Below, one piece after another: positions 7,244-15,439 of a stretch of 28,774 nt of DNA. Each line of letters begins with the position of its first letter. The stretch's first letter is position 1. Made by a program: the position numbers and the translations under genes. The notes below the pieces were generated by a model. It had not been told where the DNA came from and searched no databases. It saw only the letters and a program-made list of their open reading frames with translations. Location of the stretch: contig CAYGVS010000012.1 of NCBI GenBank assembly GCA_964353635.1, positions 1-28,774 on the forward strand, in the 5' to 3' direction. This DNA is from JAPLVB01 sp964353635. GTDB lineage: Archaea; Aenigmatarchaeota; Aenigmatarchaeia; QMZP01.

Positions 7244-9517
7244 CTAATCATTATTCTGCTTCTGGTATTTATTTGCCTCCGCTATCCTCGACCTGATGGG
7301 GAGAGTAAAGAAGAACGTGGTTCCCTTACCAACACGGCTCTCGAACCATATCTTCCCGCCAAGTGCCTCCACGAACTCCTTGCATATGGACATCCCGAGG
7401 CCGCTTCCTCCTACCTTCCTCGTGAGCGGGTTCTCCACCTGGTAAAACCTTGTGAACATCTTGTCATAGCGATTCTTTGGTATACCTATTCCCTTGTCGG
7501 CAATGGTGAACTTGAGGAAGTCCTTCTCCTTGGCTATGTCCACAGTGGTCCCACCCTTTTCCGCGTATTTTATCGAGTTGTCAACAAGGTTTATGAGCAC
7601 CTGCTTGAGCCTTTCCTTGTCCGTCTGGATTGTGGGAAGGTGCTTCTCCTTCATGAATTTCAGGTAGAGCTTCTTGGACTTGACCTTTTCCTTTAGCTCC
7701 TCTTCCACTTCATTTGCAATCTTTGCGACATCCACATCTTCTATCGAGAATTTTATTATTCCCAGGTCCACCCTTGAAAGGTCCAGCACTTCTGTCACGA
7801 GCTTGGCCAGCCTCTCCACCTCATGCTCTATTATCTTCAGGTATTTGTTCCGCGACTCGGGATCCCTTATGACCTTCTCGTTCTCCAGAAGCTGGGCGAA
7901 CCCATGTATGGCGGTCATTGGCGTCTTGAGCTCGTGAGCCGCTATCGATATGAAAGTGTCCTTATTCTGGTCGAGACTCTTGAGTTCGGTGAAGCTCTTC
8001 TTTAGCTTCTCCTGCGCCTTCACGAGCTCCTTGTTGGTGCTGTCCACATCCTCCATCATGTTCAGGATGGCAGTCCTGTTCCCCTCGAGTTCCTTAACCT
8101 TTTCGTTAAGCTCTGATGTCCTTTCTTGGACAGTGCTTTCAAGCTCTTCAGAATGTACCATTATCTGCTCCTGAGATTTTTTCAAATCTTTTGTCATCTG
8201 GTTGAATGTAGAAGCAAGTTGCCCTATTTCATTTTTGGATTTGATATCCGATTTCACGTTAAGATTGCCTTTGGATATTTCTTCGGCCGTTTCCGTCAGC
8301 TTTTTTATGGGATTGATTATTCTCTGGATGTAGAAAAAGCCAACGGTCCATGCAGCAACAAGGATCAACAGGCCTGCAGGCAGAATGAGGAAATAAATCG
8401 TTCTCTGCGCTGAATCCTCCACTGCTTTTTGCATATCACCAACGGCTTTTAGCAAAACCGCTTTCTCTGTGACAATGCCAAGGCTGAACCCTGTGCCCTC
8501 TAAAGGAGCATAAGCGATATAAAGTTCTTTATTGCCCACGTTTATGCTCTGAAAACCGTGGAGGCCTCTTTTCATTTCGCTTATGACAGGGCTGAATTCG
8601 TTTGTGACATTGTTAAGATTCGCTCCAAATTCCCCTGGCATTCGCGCTCTGGCTAAGATGTCTTCGTATGCCTTCTCGGGCAGCGCAATGGCGCGTCCCT
8701 CTTTGTCAATAAGGAATGAATAAGAATTCTCTATCGGGTTGTATTCTTCAATATTTTTGGTGATAATGTTCAAAGTTACATCGATGCCTAACACGCCAAG
8801 GAACCCTTTTTTAGTATAAATCGGTGCTGACGCAGTTATCATGAGCCCCTGTGCAGCAGGATCGTCATATACAGGCGTCCATGCAACTTTTTTCTCTGGA
8901 TTATTTTTTGGATTGGCTACTACAAAAAAAATCTCTTCGGTAACTTTTTCATCGGGGGGCGCTATGTTCCCGAGACCTATATTGGGGTAATATCTTGCTT
9001 CACCCTCAGGGCCTGTCCACCAAATTGCAACTGCGTGGGGCTCGTTTTCAAGAAATTTTGGGGATGCATAATCCAAATACGCACTTAGCTCTACCCTTTT
9101 TTTTAAGTCATCAGTGATAGCAATATGATTTGATATGAATACTGAAGATGTATCGTTCATGCCGTTCAGGTGCTGCCCATGCTCCCCGGTAAAGATATGT
9201 TCATCGAATTTCCAGTAATTTTCCCTTGCAAATGACTCGGGATTATCGAATATGTTTGCTGTGTATGCCGCTAAACTGCCTGCATTCCTCTGCATCCTGT
9301 CAAAGATAATGTCGTTCTTGTTAGCTGCTTCTTCTGCAAGCTGCGGCAGGAATTTCTCCGCCTGGGTGCTGAGGGCAGCGGCAGTGATTTGCTGGATGTC
9401 ATATCCCGCAGTTCTGACTGAATTGACGCCTATATAAGCAGTGATACTTATTGATGCTGCGGTCAGGGCCAATAAAAAAATGAGCATGTCTGTTTTAATG
9501 CTTTTTTTTATTGGCAT
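7244..9517 (-). CDS. Membrane sensor histidine kinase: dCache-HAMP-HisKA-HATPase (757 aa)
   Basis: The N-terminal TM helix (about 10-31) and a second TM (about 375-397) enclose an extracytoplasmic dCache/PDC sensor; YYPNIGLGNIAPPDE and the APIYTKKGFLGVLGIDVTL strands are typical, usually binding small ligands such as amino or organic acids. Then come HAMP (about 398-450), a coiled-coil linker, HisKA with phospho-accepting H528 in AAHELKTPMTAIHGF, and the HATPase domain with N-box NLVDNSIKYA (N647), G1 DKGIGIP and G2 GGSGLGM. All catalytic motifs are intact. The start ATG follows a strong GGAGGGAT site lying inside the end of the PAS-only gene; the stop of that gene is directly adjacent, so translation is coupled. 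It is the last gene of the signalling operon. The partner is probably the receiver two genes upstream. Confidence 0.95.
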   Translation of the reverse strand: MPIKKSIKTDMLIFLLALTAASISITAYIGVNSVRTAGYDIQQITAAALSTQAEKFLPQLAEEAANKNDIIFDRMQRNAGSLAAYTANIFDNPESFARENYWKFDEHIFTGEHGQHLNGMNDTSSVFISNHIAITDDLKKRVELSAYLDYASPKFLENEPHAVAIWWTGPEGEARYYPNIGLGNIAPPDEKVTEEIFFVVANPKNNPEKKVAWTPVYDDPAAQGLMITASAPIYTKKGFLGVLGIDVTLNIITKNIEEYNPIENSYSFLIDKEGRAIALPEKAYEDILARARMPGEFGANLNNVTNEFSPVISEMKRGLHGFQSINVGNKELYIAYAPLEGTGFSLGIVTEKAVLLKAVGDMQKAVEDSAQRTIYFLILPAGLLILVAAWTVGFFYIQRIINPIKKLTETAEEISKGNLNVKSDIKSKNEIGQLASTFNQMTKDLKKSQEQIMVHSEELESTVQERTSELNEKVKELEGNRTAILNMMEDVDSTNKELVKAQEKLKKSFTELKSLDQNKDTFISIAAHELKTPMTAIHGFAQLLENEKVIRDPESRNKYLKIIEHEVERLAKLVTEVLDLSRVDLGIIKFSIEDVDVAKIANEVEEELKEKVKSKKLYLKFMKEKHLPTIQTDKERLKQVLINLVDNSIKYAEKGGTTVDIAKEKDFLKFTIADKGIGIPKNRYDKMFTRFYQVENPLTRKVGGSGLGMSICKEFVEALGGKIWFESRVGKGTTFFFTLPIRSRIAEANKYQKQNND

Positions 9518-11314
9518 CTAATCCCTCCTTTTTCTGCTTTCCATCTCCTTTATCCTCTTCTTCAGCTCAATCATCCTAAGCTCCCTTCCGACAGCAAGCC
9601 TGTTGAACCTCTCCAGCTCTTCTGTCCTCTTCCTGAGGTCTCCTTCCATTTTTTTGCGCTCGGTGGTGTCATGAAAAAACCCCATTAGATATACTTTTTC
9701 AGCAATTTTGATGGTTGTTGCATTAACATCAGCATAAAAAACACTGCCGTCTTTTCTCTTTATGGGCAAATCCCGAGATAATGTAAATTCTCCTTTCATC
9801 TGCCTTTCAAATTGATCCATAACATAAGGAAGGTCTTTTTGAGGATGGATATCCATGACCCCTAAACTTTTAATTTCTTCCTTGCTATAGCCAAGCATAC
9901 GGCAAATTGCATTATTACCGTCGTGGAATTTCTTGCTTTCCAAATCGGCTATTAATATTCCATCCGCTGCGTTATCGGAGATGGCCCTAAATTTTTCCTC
10001 GGAACTCCTTAGCGATTCCTCAGCCTTCTTCTGCGTTGTTACGTCCCTTACGGTCGCCTGCAGGAAGGTCTTGTCCTTAAGCTTCACTCTTGTAAGCAGG
10101 ACTGTTGCGGGAAAGTCTTCGCCGCTTATCCTTTTGTGCGTCCATTCAAAGAAGTTGGAACCCTCTTTCATGGCCTTCTCAATCATCTTCTTGGCCTTCA
10201 CTGAGGAAGGTGTTCCATCGGATTGGCATTCCGGCGACAGCTCCCCCGGACCCTTGGAGGTGAATTCCTTCTCGTTCTTTGCGCCGAACAGCTTTACAGT
10301 TGCCGGATTTCCGGAAGTGAACGTCCAGCTCGGAGGAGCAAGCGTCATGATAGCATCCCGTGAGGATTCATAAAGTATCCTGTGCCTTTCCTCGCTTTCC
10401 CTGAGCGATTCCTCAGCCTTCTTCTGCGTTGTTACGTCCCTTACGGTCGCCTGCAGGAAGGTCTTGTCCTTAAGCTTCACTCTTGTAAGCAGGACTGTTG
10501 CGGGAAAGTCTTCGCCGCTTATCCTTTTGTGCGTCCATTCAAAGAAGTTGGAACCCTCTTTCATGGCCTTCTCAATCATCTTCTTGGCCTTCACTGAGGA
10601 AGGTGTTCCATCGGATTGGCATTCCGGCGACAGCTCCCCCGGACCCTTGGAGGTGAATTCCTTCTCGTTCTTTGCGCCGAACAGCTTTACAGTTGCCGGA
10701 TTTCCGGAAGTGAACGTCCAGCTCGGAGGAGCAAGCGTCATGATAGCATCCCGTGAGGATTCATAAAGTATCCTGTGCCTTTCCTCGCTTTCTTTAAGCT
10801 CCTCTTCCACAATCTTCCTCTCTGTTATGTCCTTTAGTAATACCTGTATTCCTGTCACTTTATTGCCTGTTTTTATCATACCCATCCGGATCTCGCCCAG
10901 GCGGACGGATCCGTCTTTTCGGGTCCATTCAAACTCAGCGAGCTCGGGAATGTTCTCCCTCGCAATGGAGGAAAGCAGTTTCATGTATTTTGGCATATCG
11001 AACGCATGTAGCGTGGGGAGCTTGGAGAAATGCCTGCCTACGATATGCTCCTTGGGATAGCCGGTGAGTCTTAAAAAGGCAAGGTTGCATGAGGTGACAA
11101 TCCCTTTCATGTCAACGGAGATTATCCCGTCAGGCGCGAGTTCCGTCATGCTCCTGTACTTTTCCTCGCTCTCTTTCAGTTTACTGAGTGTATCTTTCAG
11201 CTGAAAGTAAGCATCTGACAAGAGAGATTTTTCAAATTTGAGCGAACTAATTCTCTGTCGGAGCTTTTCCTCTTTTGCAGGCATTTTTTCCTCTTTTGCA
11301 GGCATTTTTACCAT
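9518..11314 (-). CDS. PAS-only protein with four PAS domains, two identical (598 aa)
   Basis: Domain order: helical N-terminus, PAS1 (about 51-166), PAS2 (about 176-300), PAS3 (about 307-431, identical to PAS2), PAS4 (about 438-560), and a basic C-terminal coiled coil. Each PAS ends in the usual DxT(E/T)(R/Q)K linker. There is no HisKA, HATPase, GGDEF or DNA-binding domain, so it is a sensor or scaffold without its own output; it probably works with the kinases on either side. The receiver stop lies 7 nt upstream of this start and the Cache kinase starts right after its stop. Three ATGs (11314, 11305, 11284) are possible starts; AGAGG inside a 21-bp duplication is best spaced for 11284. The identical PAS2/PAS3 come from a perfect DNA duplication. 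Confidence 0.9.
   Translation of the reverse strand: MVKMPAKEEKMPAKEEKLRQRISSLKFEKSLLSDAYFQLKDTLSKLKESEEKYRSMTELAPDGIISVDMKGIVTSCNLAFLRLTGYPKEHIVGRHFSKLPTLHAFDMPKYMKLLSSIARENIPELAEFEWTRKDGSVRLGEIRMGMIKTGNKVTGIQVLLKDITERKIVEEELKESEERHRILYESSRDAIMTLAPPSWTFTSGNPATVKLFGAKNEKEFTSKGPGELSPECQSDGTPSSVKAKKMIEKAMKEGSNFFEWTHKRISGEDFPATVLLTRVKLKDKTFLQATVRDVTTQKKAEESLRESEERHRILYESSRDAIMTLAPPSWTFTSGNPATVKLFGAKNEKEFTSKGPGELSPECQSDGTPSSVKAKKMIEKAMKEGSNFFEWTHKRISGEDFPATVLLTRVKLKDKTFLQATVRDVTTQKKAEESLRSSEEKFRAISDNAADGILIADLESKKFHDGNNAICRMLGYSKEEIKSLGVMDIHPQKDLPYVMDQFERQMKGEFTLSRDLPIKRKDGSVFYADVNATTIKIAEKVYLMGFFHDTTERKKMEGDLRKRTEELERFNRLAVGRELRMIELKKRIKEMESRKRRD
10011..10792. repeat. Perfect 389-bp tandem duplication (period 393 bp) covering one PAS domain
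   Basis: Copy 1 spans 10011-10399 and copy 2 spans 10404-10792. I compared the two by eye and found no mismatch, synonymous or otherwise. The period of 393 bp is 131 codons, exactly one PAS domain plus its helical linker, so the frame and helix register are kept. Flanking bases diverge at once on both sides. Confidence 0.93.
11265..11308. repeat. 21-bp tandem duplication at the PAS-only gene start
   Basis: Two head-to-tail copies of a 21-bp unit encode MPAKEEK twice. Each copy carries both an ATG and, upstream of the next, an AGAGG Shine-Dalgarno-like stretch, which multiplies possible start sites. Confidence 0.8.
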
Positions 11315-11321
11315 CGTAAAT

Positions 11322-11702
11322 TTAGCTGTTTATTGCTTTTTTTATCCTGGCAACAAAATCGTTCCTGTCAAAAGGCTTTCTGATGTAGTCCTTGACCCCT
11401 GCATCCTTTAGCTCTTTTATTCTTTTATTTGATATCTCAAGAACAGACAGGAATACGACTTTATGATTAGGCTTAATCTTTCCTATACGGCTGAAAAGAT
11501 CCCAGCCGGACATATCAGGCATCATTATGTCGAAAATCAATAGTTTGAAGCCGTCCAGGTTGATTTCCTTCAATGCGCGAACCCCTGTATTCACACTTGT
11601 AACTTCAAAGCCTTCTTTTTCCAGAATTGTCTTGACTACCTTCAATGTGTCTTCCTCATCATCGACATGAAGAATCTTCATCTTTTCTGTTTTGTTTGCC
11701 AT
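11322..11702 (-). CDS. Stand-alone response regulator receiver (126 aa)
   Basis: Single receiver domain: acidic pair D14/D15 (HVDDEED), phospho-acceptor D58 in LLIFDIMMPDMSG, switch position S86 (FLSVL) in place of the more common Thr, and conserved K109 in IRKPF. No output domain. GGAGGG about 8 nt upstream of the ATG decides the start. It lies between the PAS kinase (47 nt upstream, an AT-rich spacer with a TTAATTAATTAA palindrome that may hold an internal promoter or processing site) and the PAS-only gene (7 nt downstream). It is the likely phosphoryl acceptor for one or both operon kinases. Confidence 0.95.
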   Translation of the reverse strand: MANKTEKMKILHVDDEEDTLKVVKTILEKEGFEVTSVNTGVRALKEINLDGFKLLIFDIMMPDMSGWDLFSRIGKIKPNHKVVFLSVLEISNKRIKELKDAGVKDYIRKPFDRNDFVARIKKAINS

Positions 11703-11749
11703 AACTAAACCCTCCTATATTTTTTAATTAATTAATAAAAAAATTAACT

Positions 11750-13235
11750 TCATATTTTAATAGGTAAGCTAAATATGAATGTGCTCCCCTTACCCTCTCC
11801 CTTGCTTTCAACCCAAATCCTCCCGCCATGCGCTTCAATTATCCCCTTGGAGATTGCCAGCCCAAGTCCGGTGCCGCGATATTTTCTGCTCAAATTACTT
11901 TGGATCTGAAAAAAAGGCGTAAATAATTTACCTATGTTTTCAGGGTTAATGCCGATGCCTGTATCTTTAACTATCACCGTGATATCCTCATTTATATTCC
12001 TGACCTCAACACTGACCTTTCCATTTTCTGGAGTAAACTTAATGGCATTATCAAGCAAATTTTTTATTACTTGTGAAATCCTTAATTGGTCAGCCATTAT
12101 TTGTGGCATTTCCGGGGAAGGCAACAGCGAAATAGTGATATGCTTTTCTTCAGCTAGACTCTTCAGGTCATCGACTGAGCCAGTAATTATTTTGCTTAAA
12201 TCGACTTTTTCCAGAATAAGTTTAAGCTTATCGGATTTAATTTTGGTAATATCGAGAACTTCGCTGATTAATACATTAAGATTTTCTTCGTTTTTATATA
12301 TCATTTCTATTGCTTCTGTTTGTTCTTTGTTAAGCTTTCCATAGTCACCTGCTAAAAGAAGTTGTGCCTGGGATTTTATTGGTACCAAAGGTGTTTTTAA
12401 TTCGTGTGTAGTGATAGATAAAAATTCATCTTTTATTTTGTCAAGTTCCTTTAATCTTTCGTTGGTTATGGCAAGTTGTTTGGCTGTCTCCACNNNNNNN
12501 NNNNNNNNNNNNNNNNNNNNNNNNNNNNNNNNNNNNNNNNNNNNNNNNNNNNNNNNNNNNNNNNNNNNNNNNNNNNNNNNNNNNNNNNNNNNNCAGTTTG
12601 AGACGGACATCTTCCTTTTCCTTGGCGGTTATGGCAAGTTGTTTGGCTGTCTCCACCAGTTTGAGACGGACATCTTCCTTTTCCTTGGCGGTTATGGCAA
12701 GTTGTTTGGCTTTGAGACGAAGCTTCTCCACGCGCTCCCTAAGCGCTTCTTCTTTTTTCTTGCGCTCGGTTATGTCCATGAAAAATCCCACCAGGCATTC
12801 CCGGCCGCCGATTTTTACAATCTTGGAATTGGTGTCGCAGTAAACCACTCCTTTGTCTTTTCTCAGCACGGGTATGTCTTTTGCAGTGATTATTTTTTTC
12901 TGCAGCAGTTTCGTGAACTCGCTGATTACGTGAGGCAAGTCTTTTTTGGGATGTATGCTGTTCACGCTTAATTTGAGCAGTTCCTTCTGGGAGTAGCCTG
13001 TTATTTCGCATATCCTGGAATTCGCGAGAATGAATTTCCTTGTTTTGGCATCAGCTACAAGTATCCCGTCATTCGCTCCCTCAAAGATTGCCCTGAATTT
13101 GTCCTCGCTTTTCAGGGATAATTCGTTCTTTTGCACCGCTGCGTCTTCGTTCTTTTTGCCCGTTATCTCACCACCCTGTCCGCGAACATGGATATGTCCT
13201 TTATGATGGCTTCGCTCTGGCCGCTTTTTGCGCAC
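11750..13235 (-). CDS. Cytoplasmic PAS histidine kinase, interrupted by the assembly gap
   Basis: One gene in two readable parts. The 5' part has a PAS domain (EDKFRAIFEGANDGILVADA to DITERKKKEEA) and then 21-residue coiled-coil repeats. After the 100-N gap the 3' part resumes in the same repeat and continues into HisKA (ITTHELKTPLVPIKSQ), N-box NLLDNAIKFTPENG, DTGIGI and GTGLGLA. The apparent frame change arises only because 100 is not a multiple of 3; a real gap of whole 63-bp units would keep frame. No TM segment is seen. The start is uncertain: ATG 13235 would overlap the upstream gene by 73 nt; GTG 13136 is the first start in frame after that gene's stop and lies just before the PAS domain. 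It is the second gene of the operon and probably phosphorylates the following receiver. Confidence 0.88.
12464..12711. repeat. 63-bp tandem repeats encoding a 21-residue coiled-coil unit, collapsed at the gap
   Basis: A full unit spans 12594-12656; a near-full one starts at 12657 and diverges after 12711; a 30-bp partial unit (12464-12493) lies left of the gap. The encoded unit includes KQLAITAKEKEDVRLKL and is three heptads long. The real number of units is unknown because the gap lies inside the array. Confidence 0.9.
12494..12593. other. Assembly gap (100 N)
   Basis: Exactly 100 ambiguous bases, the usual placeholder for a gap of unknown size. Both edges are in the same 63-bp repeat, which explains why assembly failed here. 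Confidence 0.98.
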
Positions 13236-13681
13236 ATCAGGAAGCCGCTCACGTTCTTGGACCTTAATATGGATATAAGGGAATGCGTGAATTTCACTAT
13301 TGTAGATGGATCCTCATAAACGAGCAGCGTTGAGAGGGAGTCGAAAATCAGGGCCTCTATCTTCCCTATCTCAAGCACCTTGCCTATTGTTATGCTCATC
13401 TCCGTAAGGGCTTTCGGGGAAGAAACATTGACCACCTGCCCTGCCTTTTCATCCGCCTGGTTTTCAGTGCAGTCTATGAAAAAGAACTTTTTCGGGTCTG
13501 CCCCGTTTTTCTTTATGCTGTCCAAAACAGACGAATAGGGCTTGTTCAGGGAAACATAGCATATCCTGCTGTAGGAAGAAGAAGCTGAGGAGATTATGCT
13601 CCTTAATTGCGAAGCGTATTCCTTCTCGGGAATCACGAATACTGCTATTTCGCCTTTTTTTGTGCTGGCACCTGCTTTCAT
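13163..13681 (-). CDS. KaiC-like protein lacking Walker A (172 aa), first gene of the signalling operon
   Basis: Paralogue of the product at 6432-7079 (shared ICYV...KPY, FFFID, Walker B-like ALIFDSLSTLLVY, DISMFAD). The first strand EIAVFVIPEKEYASQL sits where a RecA core would have its P-loop strand, but no GKT follows, so nucleotide hydrolysis is not expected. It could be an adaptor between KaiC-like ATPases and the kinases; this is inferred from its place as the lead gene before PAS kinase, receiver, PAS-only protein and Cache kinase. The ATG at 13681 lacks a clear Shine-Dalgarno site; TATA-like sequences occur 35-80 nt upstream. The stop at 13163 overlaps the longest version of the kinase gene. 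Confidence 0.85.
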   Translation of the reverse strand: MKAGASTKKGEIAVFVIPEKEYASQLRSIISSASSSYSRICYVSLNKPYSSVLDSIKKNGADPKKFFFIDCTENQADEKAGQVVNVSSPKALTEMSITIGKVLEIGKIEALIFDSLSTLLVYEDPSTIVKFTHSLISILRSKNVSGFLMCAKSGQSEAIIKDISMFADRVVR

Positions 13682-13789
13682 CCCAATCGCTAGAACTTTT
13701 CCCTGATTTTGAATGCTATAAGATAATTGGGTTTTCTCAATAATAAGTAATGTATAAACATTCGCTAAGAATGAATGCGATTACTTGCC

Positions 13790-13811
13790 TGAAGGCGTTT
13801 ACTGACGCCTT
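13790..13811 (-). terminator. 8-bp hairpin downstream of the MinD-like gene
   Basis: GAAGGCGT and ACGCCTTC form a perfect 8-bp stem with a 6-nt loop, 11 nt after the minus-strand MinD-like stop. There is no T-run directly after it, so it may be a 3' stabilising hairpin rather than a strict terminator. The rest of the 141-nt gap 13682-13822 holds the promoter region of the next operon. Confidence 0.45.
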
Positions 13812-13822
13812 CTGTCCACAAT

Positions 13823-14599
13823 CTATTTTCCAAGCCTGAGCGCCCTAACTATCCTTCTCAGCCTTTTTGGCTTTATCTGGATGTATTCTTCTCCGATAAT
13901 CACAGCAGCCAGCTTCTTTATCTCCTTTGCGGATGCAGAATTCGGATTCAGGTCAATAACAGGGATTTTTGATGCAAGGCTCCTGAGTATGTGCTTATCT
14001 CTCGGGATTGCAGAGATTATGGGGAGTTCCACTAACTTTTCTATGTCCTGAGGGGAGAGCTCATGCCTTCCTTCCCCGGACATATTAAGAACGATACCCA
14101 GTGATTTTGCTCCGATCTCTTTCGCTATCTGGTAGCATTTTATCACATCTATCACATGCGGGACAAAGGGCGTTGTCACAAAAAGGATTTCATCGCTTGC
14201 CCTGAGCGTGGCCATGCCCTCCCTACCAAGACCTGGCGCAGAGTCCAGGAAGACCATGTCAGCCTTTCCAAAAAGGTCCTTTATCTTGTATTTCAGCTCT
14301 CCTATGTCCACGCCCTTAAGCTCGTCAAGGGAAAGAGATGCCGGGATTATCTTCAGCCCCGGTATGGTGTAGTCATATAGAGCATCATCCATGGAGGCCT
14401 CTCCCCTGAGGACTTGATTCAGCGATATTGGATGGTAATACATGCCCAGGTAAAGGCCTAAATGGGAGGTGGTTACATTGCAATCGACTATTATTATGCG
14501 CTTCTTGTAGCTGGAAGCCAGGGCTGCACCAAGGTTGGCGACAAGGGTGGTCTTTCCAACTCCACCTTTCCCGGAGACTATGCCTATTATGCGAGTCAC
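13823..14599 (-). CDS. MinD/ParA-like deviant Walker ATPase (258 aa)
   Basis: The deviant Walker A SGKGGVGKTT comes just after the N-terminus, with a switch I-like IIIVDCNVTTSHLGLYLG and Walker B DMVFLDSAPGLGRE. MinD/ParA proteins dimerise on ATP and position cell machinery at membranes or on the nucleoid. The C-terminus IKPKRLRRIVRALRLGK is a basic amphipathic helix, as in MinD membrane-targeting sequences. I prefer the GTG at 14599 (GGTGGT 4 nt upstream; the protein then starts TRIIGIVSGKGG). A TTG at 14644 would add 15 residues. A TATA-like TTATTTAT lies near 14681. No MinC/MinE-like gene is adjacent; the large coiled-coil operon begins 1 kb away on the other strand. Confidence 0.92.
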   Translation of the reverse strand: MTRIIGIVSGKGGVGKTTLVANLGAALASSYKKRIIIVDCNVTTSHLGLYLGMYYHPISLNQVLRGEASMDDALYDYTIPGLKIIPASLSLDELKGVDIGELKYKIKDLFGKADMVFLDSAPGLGREGMATLRASDEILFVTTPFVPHVIDVIKCYQIAKEIGAKSLGIVLNMSGEGRHELSPQDIEKLVELPIISAIPRDKHILRSLASKIPVIDLNPNSASAKEIKKLAAVIIGEEYIQIKPKRLRRIVRALRLGK

Positions 14600-14700
14600 T
14601 GAAACCACCGAAGAGGAGCCTTTCCAGCCATATGGCGTGCGCAAGCCCTAAGGCCTGCATTATCTTTTGCACGTAGCAATAAATAAGCCGAATATTTCCC

Positions 14701-14728
14701 TGTGAAATTTACCCAGTCAAATTTCATA
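14701..14728 (-). terminator. Hairpin between the winged-helix and MinD-like genes
   Basis: TGAAATTT and AAATTTCA form a perfect 8-bp stem with an 8-nt loop, extendable to about 10 bp with a G-U pair. It lies 10 nt after the stop of the 218-aa gene. The right half of the stem is AT-rich, so it may end that transcript or sit in the MinD-like promoter region. Confidence 0.4.
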
Positions 14729-14737
14729 CGTTTTGCA

Positions 14738-15394
14738 CTACCAATTGAAAGGAGCCATCAGGCTGTTCATTTCTGCCTCATCCCCTATTAGCAAGGGGGC
14801 CTCCTTGCTTATCTGGCCATGCAACTGCCTTATGTAGCTCACCATGTCCCTGTCAGCGAACACGGAGAAGGTGGTAATCAGGATTCTCAAGACTATCTCT
14901 GCTTTGTACTTCTTGCAGAATATTATGAAGTTCTCGAAGAGGATGAAGAGGAATACGTCAGTAAATATGTGCTGGCCTGAATCTCCCAGCACGTCCTTGT
15001 TGCCCCTATAAAGAATCCTTATGTTCCTTGGGTCGAAGAGGTGGGGGGCATTCTTCTCCATGAAGGCCTGCACCTGTGGCCATTTGGAGCTTATGAGGGG
15101 GTAAGGTATCCAGTAGTCCACATGCCCCAAAGGCTGATACCTTTCTTTGATGAAGTTCGGGATCCACTCAAACTTTGCTTTTATCTTTTTTCCCTGTTTT
15201 TCAAGGAAGCCATCTTTTATCATAGCAATGTACAAGGGCTTGCCAATCCCGGCCTCCTCATGGTAAAGGTAGTTGGTCTTTATTCCCCAGTCATTCTGTA
15301 TGGAAAAAAGCGACACGCCCTGGGGCCTTCCCGCGGCGCTGAGCCAGATGAGCCAGAAATTCTTGTAATCCGTAAGCTTCGGCAAGAGTACCAC
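14738..15394 (-). CDS. Putative winged-helix protein (218 aa)
   Basis: I do not recognise the family. The first 75 residues look like a winged helix-turn-helix: helix NFWLIWLSAAG, a second helical region, GIGKPLYIAMIKDGFLEKQG as recognition helix leading into a turn, then the KIKAKFEWI wing. The rest is helical and aromatic-rich (FTDVFLFILFENFIIFCKKY), perhaps a ligand-binding or dimerisation domain; it is not a convincing TM segment. Translation starts at GTG 15394, with TATA-like boxes at 15406-15414 and 15422-15430. The gene is divergent from the coiled-coil operon and shares its upstream region, so it could regulate it; that is inference. Confidence 0.75.
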   Translation of the reverse strand: MVLLPKLTDYKNFWLIWLSAAGRPQGVSLFSIQNDWGIKTNYLYHEEAGIGKPLYIAMIKDGFLEKQGKKIKAKFEWIPNFIKERYQPLGHVDYWIPYPLISSKWPQVQAFMEKNAPHLFDPRNIRILYRGNKDVLGDSGQHIFTDVFLFILFENFIIFCKKYKAEIVLRILITTFSVFADRDMVSYIRQLHGQISKEAPLLIGDEAEMNSLMAPFNW

Positions 15395-15421
15395 TTCCTA
15401 ATACTATTTATATGCTCATAC

Positions 15422-15430
15422 TATATATAT
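15422..15430. promoter_or_regulatory. TATATATAT element between divergent transcripts
   Basis: The element is symmetric. On the minus strand it predicts a start near 15399, just before the GTG at 15394. On the plus strand it predicts a start near 15453, just before the C-tract hairpin that ends in T8. Confidence 0.45.
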
Positions 15431-15439
15431 CTGCTTCCT

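Noticed and set aside
7244..9517. Methyl-accepting chemotaxis protein (Cache-HAMP architecture)
   Set aside because: No MCP signalling hairpin; the C-terminus has complete HisKA and HATPase motifs.
9518..11314. Mobile element as cause of the PAS duplication
   Set aside because: No transposase, terminal inverted repeats or target-site duplication; the copies are directly head-to-tail.
11750..13235. Frameshifted or split histidine kinase pseudogene
   Set aside because: The frame change is due only to the 100-base placeholder; both sides carry intact domains in the same repeat.
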